A DNA stretch of 5,385 nucleotides from an uncultured Treponema sp. (GTDB taxonomy: Bacteria > Spirochaetota > Spirochaetia > Treponematales > Treponemataceae). Numbering within the stretch: the stretch's first letter is position 1; every line of letters begins with the position of its first letter. The notes beneath the pieces are model-generated. The model saw only the letters and a program-made list of their open reading frames with translations, was not told the origin of the DNA and did not search any database. The translations under genes were made by a program, and so were the position numbers. Below, piece after piece: positions 1 through 5,385 of the stretch. Location: NCBI RefSeq assembly GCF_938029485.1, contig NZ_CALHGC010000031.1:1-5385 (forward strand), given 5' to 3'.

Positions 1-1
1 T

Positions 2-586
2 AGAAATCAGCCTCATTTCGATGCTTTAGTTCATTATGTTCTTCCTGAAATTGTCAAGATAAAACAAGCCGCAGGGCAAAATCAAATTCATATTTGGAGT
101 GCGGGGTGTTCTACCGGTGAAGAACCGTATACAATCGCAATGGTTATGAAGCGGCATTTGCCGCCGGGTTTTACCGCCGACATTCTTGCGTCAGACTTGT
201 CGTTTAAATCGCTGTTTGTCGGTAGACAGGGCTTTTATCCGGAAAGCCGTGTGGTTGGAATTCCCGATGATTATCTTGCTCAGTATTTAACGAAGCAAGG
301 AAACGGTTATCAAATGAATCCCGAAATTATGCAAATGGTTAAGTTTGATTATCATAATTTAAAACATGATGCCAATAGAAATAATATTGATATTCTTTTT
401 TGCCGCAATGTGATTATTTACTTCGATGAACCTGCACAACAGGCGGTTATCAATCGTTTCTGGGATGCGATGGCTCCCCATTCATTTCTTTTTATCGGGC
501 ACTCGGAATCGTTATTCGGGATGGATACGAAATTTGAGTTTCTTAAAACCGAATGGGCATGTTTGTACCAAAAAAATGCTAAGTAG
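2..586 (+). CDS. cheR: Chemotaxis protein methyltransferase CheR (5' partial, C-terminal domain)
   Basis: CheR transfers methyl groups from S-adenosylmethionine to glutamates on the cytoplasmic part of chemoreceptors, working against CheB to give sensory adaptation. The reading frame is open to the left edge, so the gene begins outside the window; 194 codons are visible. The first visible residues, RNQPHFDAL, match the end of the conserved FFRN...F motif that opens the catalytic domain. Next come the SAM-binding motif I, WSAGCSTGEEPYTIAM (visible residues 32-47), the ILASDLS strand whose Asp65 would contact the cofactor, the beta-subdomain insert, DILFCRNVIIYF (130-141) and FIGHSESL (164-171). 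CheR proteins are usually about 270-290 residues, so some 80-90 N-terminal residues, mostly the small helical domain, are missing because of the window edge and not through mutation. The ATG at 140 is internal and would cut off the SAM site, so it is not the start. The identification is very secure from these motifs; cheB follows on the same strand. Confidence 0.96.
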   Translation, partial: RNQPHFDALVHYVLPEIVKIKQAAGQNQIHIWSAGCSTGEEPYTIAMVMKRHLPPGFTADILASDLSFKSLFVGRQGFYPESRVVGIPDDYLAQYLTKQGNGYQMNPEIMQMVKFDYHNLKHDANRNNIDILFCRNVIIYFDEPAQQAVINRFWDAMAPHSFLFIGHSESLFGMDTKFEFLKTEWACLYQKNAK

Positions 587-654
587 AGTCCTGTATAGTT
601 ACATTTATGTACGGAAACGGACATATACGTTTTTAATATATCTGCTGAAAATGC

Positions 655-660
655 GGGAGG
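655..660 (+). promoter_or_regulatory. Shine-Dalgarno site for cheB
   Basis: GGGAGG lies 10 bases before the ATG at 671. It supports that ATG as the cheB start. The 84-base spacer after cheR has no convincing promoter: the AT-rich stretch near 631-642 offers only 4/6 matches to a -10 box and no -35 partner. Co-transcription from cheR is therefore the simplest reading. Confidence 0.75.
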
Positions 661-670
661 TTATTTTAAT

Positions 671-1828
671 ATGGAAGATATAAAAGTTTTAATCGTGGAT
701 GACTCAGCCTTGATGCGGAGTTTGATTGGAAAGATAATTGATGGAACACCCGGGTTGACTGTCGCCGATAAGGCAATGAACGGCCGGTTTGCGTTGCAAA
801 AATTGGATCGGGTTCAACCTGATATTATTGTGCTTGATCTTGAAATGCCGGAAATGAACGGAATAGAATTTTTACGTGAGCGAAAAAAGCTTAAGATTGA
901 TATTCCGGTAATCATTCTTTCCAGTATTGCAAAAGAGGGTGCCCGTATCACAATGGATTGTCTGGAACTCGGCGCCAGTGATTTTGTTACTAAGCCTTCC
1001 GGATCCGAATCGGCAAACTTAGCTACGGTTGCCAGTCAACTTGCGGAGTTTTTGCAAGCGTATGGCAGGCAATATCAACTGAAAAAACAAGCTGCTTCCG
1101 GCAGTGTTAAGGCAGCTTCTGCGGCACATTATACCCATACGGCGCCTTTGCAGACAACTACTCAACCGCATACAACGGCAGGCACCGGTTCGGTATTTAC
1201 AACGCCTGCGCAAGCAGCAGAAAAACCTGCACAAGTTCGTCAACCGGGAAAACTTGAAATTATTGCAATCGGTATTTCAACCGGCGGACCGAATGCCCTG
1301 CGCGAAGTATTTGCGGAATTAGATCCGAATCTTCCGCAGCCGATTGTGGTTGTACAGCATATGCCGCCCGGATTCACCTATGAATTTGCGAATAGCTTAA
1401 ATAAGATATGTCCGCTAGAGGTAAAAGAAGCCCAAGAAGGAGATCTCGTAAAGCCGGGACGTATTTTAATCGCTCAAGGCGGTAAGCACCTCTTAGTTGA
1501 GAAGAAGCCGCTGGGCGTTATCGCTCATATTTCCGATGCTCCTCCTCAAAGCGGACACCGCCCAAGCGCGGATGTATTGTTTGCTTCCGTAGCGGAGCAA
1601 TTTCAAAACCGCGCGCTTGGAATTATTATGACCGGTATGGGGAAAGACGGTGCGGCAAGCCTTACGCGAATGTATCAGGAAGGTTCCCGTACTATCGGAC
1701 AAGATGAAGCTTCTGCTATTGTGTACGGTATGCCCCGCGTTGCTTATGAAATGGGCGGCGTTATGGAACAGGTTTCTTTAAGTAATATGGCATCCGTTAT
1801 AAACCGTTACGGAAGAGAATTCGCCTAA
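671..1828 (+). CDS. cheB: Chemotaxis response regulator protein-glutamate methylesterase/deamidase CheB
   Basis: CheB removes methyl groups from receptor glutamates, and in many bacteria deamidates receptor glutamines; it is switched on by phosphorylation from CheA. The protein has 385 residues. Residues 4-125 form a receiver domain with acidic pocket Asp10 and Asp11, phospho-acceptor Asp56 (in DIIVLDLEMPEMNG), a conserved hydroxyl residue in ILSS (84/85) and Lys108 in TKP. Residues about 135-194 are a long linker rich in Ala, Thr, Gln and Pro, longer than a minimal CheB hinge. Residues 195-383 form the methylesterase domain with the expected triad: Ser203 in GISTGG, His230 in VVQHMPPGFT and Asp326 in GMGKDGA. 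The start is set by a GGGAGG site 10 bases upstream and by the receiver strand beginning immediately. Nothing is truncated or missing. It pairs with the upstream cheR as the adaptation module. Regulation is expected to be post-translational through the receiver domain. Confidence 0.98.
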   Translation: MEDIKVLIVDDSALMRSLIGKIIDGTPGLTVADKAMNGRFALQKLDRVQPDIIVLDLEMPEMNGIEFLRERKKLKIDIPVIILSSIAKEGARITMDCLELGASDFVTKPSGSESANLATVASQLAEFLQAYGRQYQLKKQAASGSVKAASAAHYTHTAPLQTTTQPHTTAGTGSVFTTPAQAAEKPAQVRQPGKLEIIAIGISTGGPNALREVFAELDPNLPQPIVVVQHMPPGFTYEFANSLNKICPLEVKEAQEGDLVKPGRILIAQGGKHLLVEKKPLGVIAHISDAPPQSGHRPSADVLFASVAEQFQNRALGIIMTGMGKDGAASLTRMYQEGSRTIGQDEASAIVYGMPRVAYEMGGVMEQVSLSNMASVINRYGREFA

Positions 1829-1853
1829 ACGGCATATAGATTCCTTTTGCAAT

Positions 1854-1896
1854 GTTTCCTGATAAATCTTTTCAGTGATATGGCCTATCGGGAAAC
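1854..1896 (+). other. Stem-loop 25 bases after the cheB stop
   Basis: GTTTCCTGATA (1854-1864) can pair with TATCGGGAAAC (1886-1896), giving 11 pairs including one G-U wobble around a 21-base loop. The following bases (TCGTTTAGAATTT) are not a proper U-tract. It is therefore more likely a 3'-end stabilising structure, or part of a larger switch, than a stand-alone terminator. Folding was done by eye. Confidence 0.4.
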
Positions 1897-1946
1897 TCGT
1901 TTAGAATTTCAATTATTATATTCCCGCCGTCATCCCGATGTTTTTT
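1886..1946 (+). terminator. Possible weak intrinsic terminator of the cheR-cheB transcript
   Basis: TATCGGGA (1886-1893) can pair with TCCCGATG (1933-1940), giving seven Watson-Crick pairs plus one U-G pair. The stem is followed directly by six T's (1941-1946). The loop, 39 bases, is long for an intrinsic terminator, and the left arm is the same segment used by the stem-loop at 1854-1896, so only one can form at a time. This is a candidate only. Confidence 0.3.
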
Positions 1947-2011
1947 GATATTCTGTCCATTCGGTAACAAATGATACCGTTCTTAGGCTTTCTTTATGAT
2001 ATAGTCCATAT

Positions 2012-2038
2012 AGCTCTAAAAATTGTTTTTTTAGAGCT
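2012..2038. repeat. Perfect 11-bp inverted repeat, AT-rich
   Basis: AGCTCTAAAAA (2012-2022) and TTTTTAGAGCT (2028-2038) are exact reverse complements around the 5-base loop TTGTT. One U-G and one A-U pair can extend the stem outward to 2010-2040. The T-run is inside the right arm and is not followed by further T's, so it is not a classical terminator on either strand. It could be a weak bidirectional terminator or a protein-binding site; its role is unknown. Confidence 0.5.
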
Positions 2039-2102
2039 GTTACCTGTAGAATTGATTTATGCAAGATATTCGACTCTATCGATATTAACTATAAGAATGT
2101 AC

Positions 2103-2131
2103 TTGCGAAGATGTGATAACCGGCTTATACT
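2103..2131 (+). promoter_or_regulatory. Sigma-70-like promoter for the P-loop gene
   Basis: TTGCGA (2103-2108; 4/6 match to TTGACA), a 17-base spacer and TATACT (2126-2131; 5/6 match to TATAAT) form a well-spaced housekeeping promoter. Transcription would start about 7 bases after the -10 box, near 2137-2139, directly at the ATG at 2140. It fits a new transcription unit starting here. There is no experimental support. Confidence 0.5.
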
Positions 2132-2139
2132 AGACCAAT

Positions 2140-3018
2140 ATGCGTTTTTTTGATAGGTTCTTTCGTTGGGTAAAGGGGCCGCAGATATATGCGCTGGTCG
2201 GCGGCAACGGTACGGGCAAAAGTTTTAGGGCTCGATTAGTTGCTCAAAGATACGGAATAGATTTAATTATCGATGACGGATTGGTCATAAAAGGCGATAG
2301 AATACTTGCGGGGCATTCTGCAAAACGCGAAAAAACCTTTTTGGCGGCAGTAAAGGTAGCGGTATTTGACGATAAGCAGCATCGGGATGAAGCGGCAAAA
2401 GTGCTCCATCAATTAAGCCGTAAAAAAGTGTTGATTTTGGGAACATCGGATAAGATGGTCAATAAGATTGCGACACGATTACAGATTCCGCCGCCGCAAA
2501 AAATTATCCGCATTGAAGATATTGCAACGAGGGAAGAAATTGAAACCGCCATCAGAAGCCGCCGCGTCGAGGGGAAACACGTTATTCCCGTTCCGTCCGT
2601 CGAGGTTAAGCGGAATTATCCGCAGATATTTTATGATAAAATCAGACTGCTGTTCCGTAATGCAAATATCGGGCACTTAAAGGAAGAAGAAACACTTTTT
2701 GAAAAATCGGTCGTGCGTCCTGAATTTTCTAAAGTGTACCCGGCACAAGTTTCAGATGATGCATTAAAAGAAATGGTTATACAATATGCGGCTCAATACG
2801 ATAGCGCGGTAAATATTAAGAAAATTACCGTTCAAACCGAAGATAACGGTTATAGGGTTATTATGATGGTCGATATGCCTGCCGGCCCGGATTTGGCTGG
2901 ACGGATATTGGCATTAAAAGACTTTATTATAAAAAATATCGAACGGTATTCCGGAATTTTTATAGAAGACTTTAATATCGTATTGAATCAGATGATCGAT
3001 ATACAAACGGAGGCCTGA
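2140..3018 (+). CDS. P-loop NTPase-like protein with C-terminal Asp23/YloU-like region, function unknown
   Basis: A 292-residue soluble protein of unknown function. The N-terminal part carries a clear Walker A motif, GGNGTGKS (residues 21-28, Lys27 and Ser28), just after a first strand (IYALV, 16-20), as in small P-loop ATPases or kinases. DLIIDDG (41-47) and the hydrophobic strand KVLILGTSD (96-104) are candidates for the metal-binding or Walker B positions, but neither is canonical. Residues about 204-287 look like a separate alpha/beta domain. It starts SDDALKEMVIQYAAQ, continues with two strands (ITVQTEDN, YRVIMMVDM), a long helix and a final strand after YSGIFIEDFNIVL, an order that resembles Asp23/YloU (alkaline-shock) proteins; this is my inference from memory of the family. 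The ATG at 2140 is the only usable start: an in-frame TAG sits at 2131-2133 and no other start lies before the P-loop. No Shine-Dalgarno site precedes it. There is no signal peptide or membrane segment. The stop is one base from the next gene, so the two are probably co-translated. Confidence 0.85.
   Translation: MRFFDRFFRWVKGPQIYALVGGNGTGKSFRARLVAQRYGIDLIIDDGLVIKGDRILAGHSAKREKTFLAAVKVAVFDDKQHRDEAAKVLHQLSRKKVLILGTSDKMVNKIATRLQIPPPQKIIRIEDIATREEIETAIRSRRVEGKHVIPVPSVEVKRNYPQIFYDKIRLLFRNANIGHLKEEETLFEKSVVRPEFSKVYPAQVSDDALKEMVIQYAAQYDSAVNIKKITVQTEDNGYRVIMMVDMPAGPDLAGRILALKDFIIKNIERYSGIFIEDFNIVLNQMIDIQTEA
3009..3013 (+). promoter_or_regulatory. Shine-Dalgarno site for the GH2 gene, inside the upstream coding end
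   Basis: GGAGG lies in the last codons of the P-loop gene, 6 bases before the ATG at 3020. With a TGA-A-ATG junction (stop at 3016-3018), ribosomes ending the upstream gene would be well placed to start on the hydrolase gene. Confidence 0.8.
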
Positions 3019-3019
3019 A

Positions 3020-5290
3020 ATGGCACGGACATTAATACCTTTATGGCAAAATTGGCAATTTACGGAAAACTTTGAAGAACAATATCTTCAACATGATTGT
3101 GATGAATCTCATTTTATCGAGGTTCAGCTTCCGCATACGGTGAAAGAGTTGCCGTATCATTATTTTGATGAAAAAACATATCAATTCCAATCGTGTTATC
3201 GAAAAAAATTTGCCGTATCTCATCAGTTGCAGGGAATGCGTCTCTTTATCGACTTTGACGGGGTGATGAGCTATGCAAAGGTTTTTGTAAACGGGCAGTT
3301 CGTCGGCGAACACAAGGGCGGGTATGTTCCTTTTTCCGTGGAGATTACTCAATATGTTGAGTATGGAGATGAAGAAAGGAACGTGTTGGTTGTGTATGTT
3401 GATTCGACGGAACGAGCCGATATTCCTCCGTTCGGCGGTGAAGTGGACTATCTTTGCTACGGCGGTATTTATCGCGATGTTACCTTGCGTGCGGTGCCTC
3501 ATTGTCATATTGACTCGGTATATGCCCGTCCGGTTTCCGTTTTGACGGCGGAAAAAAGCTTACAGGTTGATGTCGCAATTGTACATAGCGACCGGACGAA
3601 TGAATCGATTGACGTTTCCGTCGCACTTTTTGATTCCCGAAATCGAAAACGGGCGGAATTAAGCAGAAGTCTTGAGGTATCCGTTCCGTCGCTTTCTCTA
3701 TCGATAATAATGGATGAATTAACAGGCTTAAAGCTGTGGACGCTTGAAAAGCCTGAGTTATACCGCGTTGAAGTATCTTTATTGGAAGACGGTCTTGTAT
3801 GTGATGCCGTGTCTACCCGTATCGGATTCCGCACGGTTGCATTTACGCCGGAAGGTTTTTTCTTAAACGGCAAGCCGCTCAAGTTGCGCGGTTTAAATCG
3901 GCATCAGTCTTTCCCTTATGTCGGTTATGCGATGCCTGAACGGGTACAGCGGAAGGATGCGGATATCCTGAAATACGAGCTTGGCGTTAATATTGTTCGT
4001 ACCTCGCATTATCCGCAGTCGCCGTATTTTTTAGATCGATGTGATGAGATCGGCTTATTGGTTTTTGAAGAAACTCCCGGATGGCAGCATATCGGCGATT
4101 CTGCATGGCAGGATATCAGTTGTGAAAATATCCGAAAGATGATTATAAGAGATCGAAATCATCCTTCGATTGTACTGTGGGGAGTACGCATCAATGAATC
4201 GCCTGATTGCACCGAGTTTTATCAGCGGACAAATACGATTGCCCGTGAACTTGATCCGTACCGGCAGACCGGCGGTGTCCGCTGTATTGAAAATAGCGAA
4301 TTTTTTGAAGACGTGTATACAATGAATGACTTTATATACGGTTCTCAAGGATTGCCCGTCGGTACTGCAGCCGGAGCGGTGCGTGTACTTCGCTCTCAAC
4401 GCGAGGTTACGGGACAGTCCGATTTGGTTCCCTATCTGGTAACCGAGTTCGGCGGGCACATCTACCCGACAAAACGGTTCGATCAGGAGGAGCGTTTGGT
4501 TGAGCAGGCGAAACTTCACCTTACGGTACAGAATGCCGCCGCGCTTGACCCGCAAAAATGCGGTGCAATCGGCTGGTGTGCGTTTGACTATAATACTCAT
4601 GCAAACTTCGGTTCGGGCGACCGTATTTGCTACCACGGTGTGATGGATATGTTCCGCATTCCTAAGTTTGCCGCAAGCGTGTATGCAAGCCAGCAGACTA
4701 CGGAAATACGGCCGGTGTTGGAACCGCTGACCCGCTATACACTCGGTGACCGTGCAATCGGCGGTATTGCGCCGCTTATCATCTGTACAAACTGTACCGC
4801 AGTTCGGCTTACCATCGGCGGAAAAGATTTAGGCCTTTTCTATCCCGCCGTTGATCGGTATCCCGGCCTTACGCATCCGCCTGTCGTTATCGATAATCTT
4901 TCGAGTGTGTGGGGCGGCAGATGGGAAGATGCCGTATTTACCGGCTACCATAACGGTAAGGAATGTATTACCCGCCGGTTTACCGCAAATCCCGTTGCGG
5001 CGCAGCTGGTACTTACCGCCGATGAAACAAAGCTTCAGGCGGACATACCCGATGCCGTCCGCTTCGTTGTGCGTCTCCTCGATCAGGCCGGTAACGAATT
5101 ACCCTATAGCTCCGAAATTGTGCGGATTAAGCTGAAAGGTCCCGCGAAGGTTGTCGGGCCGCAAGAATTTTCACTCATCGGCGGCGCCCGCGGCTTTTGG
5201 ATTAAAACGCTCGGGAAAGCAGGCACGGCAAAGGTTTCCGCACAAAGCGGCGAATTTAAAAGCGAAACCGTTTCCGTCCGCATCCGGTAA
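3020..5290 (+). CDS. Glycoside hydrolase family 2 protein, beta-galactosidase-like
   Basis: A 756-residue retaining glycosidase of family GH2, expected to release a non-reducing-end sugar from a beta-glycoside in the cytoplasm, as no signal peptide is present. Residues about 1-160 form the jelly-roll sugar-binding domain (VFVNGQFVGEHKGGYVPF, 88-105; YGGIYRDV, 147-154). Residues 162-272 form an Ig-like domain, and 273-565 the TIM barrel, opened by FFLNGKPLKLRGLNRHQ. Glu393 in WGVRINES is the acid/base and Glu476 in LVTEFGGH the nucleophile; both are intact. Residues about 570-756 resemble C-terminal Ig-like domains common in longer GH2 enzymes (DQAGNELP, KLKGPAKVVGP). The N-x-K signature of bacterial beta-glucuronidases is not seen in the corresponding stretch (CYHGVMDMFRIPK, 537-549), so beta-galactosidase-type activity is more likely, but the substrate cannot be fixed from sequence. 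The start is set by GGAGG 6 bases upstream. GC content rises strongly from the 5' to the 3' end. No sugar transporter is visible nearby. Confidence 0.93.
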   Translation: MARTLIPLWQNWQFTENFEEQYLQHDCDESHFIEVQLPHTVKELPYHYFDEKTYQFQSCYRKKFAVSHQLQGMRLFIDFDGVMSYAKVFVNGQFVGEHKGGYVPFSVEITQYVEYGDEERNVLVVYVDSTERADIPPFGGEVDYLCYGGIYRDVTLRAVPHCHIDSVYARPVSVLTAEKSLQVDVAIVHSDRTNESIDVSVALFDSRNRKRAELSRSLEVSVPSLSLSIIMDELTGLKLWTLEKPELYRVEVSLLEDGLVCDAVSTRIGFRTVAFTPEGFFLNGKPLKLRGLNRHQSFPYVGYAMPERVQRKDADILKYELGVNIVRTSHYPQSPYFLDRCDEIGLLVFEETPGWQHIGDSAWQDISCENIRKMIIRDRNHPSIVLWGVRINESPDCTEFYQRTNTIARELDPYRQTGGVRCIENSEFFEDVYTMNDFIYGSQGLPVGTAAGAVRVLRSQREVTGQSDLVPYLVTEFGGHIYPTKRFDQEERLVEQAKLHLTVQNAAALDPQKCGAIGWCAFDYNTHANFGSGDRICYHGVMDMFRIPKFAASVYASQQTTEIRPVLEPLTRYTLGDRAIGGIAPLIICTNCTAVRLTIGGKDLGLFYPAVDRYPGLTHPPVVIDNLSSVWGGRWEDAVFTGYHNGKECITRRFTANPVAAQLVLTADETKLQADIPDAVRFVVRLLDQAGNELPYSSEIVRIKLKGPAKVVGPQEFSLIGGARGFWIKTLGKAGTAKVSAQSGEFKSETVSVRIR

Positions 5291-5299
5291 TTTCAGAAT

Positions 5300-5313
5300 C
5301 GGCATCCGTGCCG
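5300..5313 (+). other. Small hairpin after the GH2 stop
   Basis: CGGCA (5300-5304) and TGCCG (5309-5313) form a GC-rich 5-bp stem with a TCCG loop, 10 bases after the stop codon. The only T-run (TTTT, 5326-5329) is 12 bases further on. This makes it a poor intrinsic terminator; it may be chance. Confidence 0.25.
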
Positions 5314-5347
5314 CTTCCGTAAGCCTTTTGAAATAGACGGTACAGAT

Positions 5348-5361
5348 GCTAGGAGCCTAGC
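5348..5361. repeat. Short palindrome GCTAGG-AG-CCTAGC
   Basis: Two 6-base arms are exact reverse complements around a 2-base centre. As RNA the stem would be 5 bp with a GAGC loop. No T-run follows, so it is not a terminator. Lying 11 bases before a ribosome-binding site, it could be an operator or a leader hairpin for the next gene; it may also be chance. Confidence 0.3.
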
Positions 5362-5372
5362 CGAAATAAAGC

Positions 5373-5385
5373 GGAGGCGTACTTG
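5373..5385 (+). promoter_or_regulatory. Ribosome-binding site and possible TTG start of a gene beyond the window
   Basis: GGAGG (5373-5377) stands 5 bases before a TTG at 5383-5385, the last three bases of the window. This is good Shine-Dalgarno spacing for an alternative start codon, though an ATG or GTG a few bases outside the window would also fit. No product can be inferred. Confidence 0.4.

Larger units (their letters stand above)
1829..2139. other. Intergenic spacer with structured elements, no convincing gene
   Basis: These 311 bases separate cheB from the P-loop gene. No open frame has a Shine-Dalgarno site and a credible protein. The spacer holds a hairpin/alternative stem near 1854-1946, a perfect inverted repeat at 2012-2038 and a promoter at 2103-2131, each described separately. 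It looks like the boundary between two transcription units. Confidence 0.6.

Noticed and set aside
600..611. TACAT-TT-ATGTA palindrome between cheR and cheB
   Set aside because: A 5-bp AT-rich palindrome is expected by chance in an 84-base spacer, and it has no promoter or T-run next to it.
631..642. Possible -10 box upstream of cheB
   Set aside because: TAATAT and TATATC match only 4 of 6 positions, and no -35-like hexamer lies at a suitable distance (ACGGAA at 17 bases).
426..683. 85-codon + strand frame bridging cheR and cheB
   Set aside because: Most of it is the third frame of cheR, and it runs slightly into cheB; the cheR motifs and the cheB ribosome-binding site explain this stretch.
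2052..2095. TTGATT ... TATAAG as an alternative promoter for the P-loop gene
   Set aside because: The two hexamers are 32 bases apart, far too long, and no better partner exists for either one; the TTGCGA-TATACT pair downstream has exact 17-base spacing.
1971..2153. 60-codon + strand open frame in the spacer after cheB
   Set aside because: It has no Shine-Dalgarno site, contains the perfect inverted repeat, overlaps the promoter and the start of the P-loop gene, and its hydrophobic translation is what AT-rich non-coding DNA gives.
3041..3508. 155-codon - strand open frame opposite the GH2 sugar-binding domain
   Set aside because: It is antisense to well-conserved GH2 sequence and has no recognisable domain.
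4055..4636. 193-codon - strand open frame opposite the GH2 gene
   Set aside because: It lies wholly antisense to the conserved catalytic domain, including both active-site glutamates, and its translation shows no recognisable family; it is a shadow of the real gene.

Overview
The window looks like chromosomal DNA of a spirochaete, most likely a host-associated Treponema. This rests on recognition of the proteins (a cheR-cheB pair typical of treponemal chemotaxis, then a P-loop protein and a glycoside hydrolase), on moderate GC content (about 30% to 58% in lines counted by hand) and on AT-rich spacers. No rRNA or marker gene confirms the genus. All recognisable genes are on the + strand. I found no tRNA, rRNA, CRISPR array, transposase or attachment site.

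Region 1 (1-1828) holds chemotaxis adaptation genes. The window opens inside cheR, a receptor methyltransferase, of which the SAM-binding C-terminal domain is present. After an 84-base spacer with a good Shine-Dalgarno site comes a complete cheB, the response-regulator methylesterase/deamidase. The two enzymes set receptor methylation in opposite directions and are probably co-transcribed.

Region 2 (1829-2139) is a 311-base spacer with no convincing gene. It contains an imperfect long-range hairpin that can switch to an alternative stem followed by six T's (a possible cheB terminator). It also has a perfect 11-bp AT-rich inverted repeat and, at its right end, a sigma-70-like promoter whose predicted start point falls almost on the next start codon.

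Region 3 (2140-5290) is a two-gene unit. The first gene encodes a 292-residue P-loop protein whose C-terminal third resembles an Asp23/YloU (alkaline-shock) domain; its function is unknown and its mRNA is predicted to be leaderless. One base after its stop codon starts a 756-residue glycoside hydrolase family 2 protein with both catalytic glutamates and no signal peptide, so a cytoplasmic beta-galactosidase-like enzyme.

Region 4 (5291-5385) is a short tail with two small hairpins and a Shine-Dalgarno sequence 5 bases before a TTG at the very edge, which may start another gene beyond the window.

Most of the window is ordinary core-genome content. The points most worth a second look are the leaderless P-loop/Asp23-like gene and its tight coupling to a sugar hydrolase. 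I see no clear sign of a new defence or mobile system.
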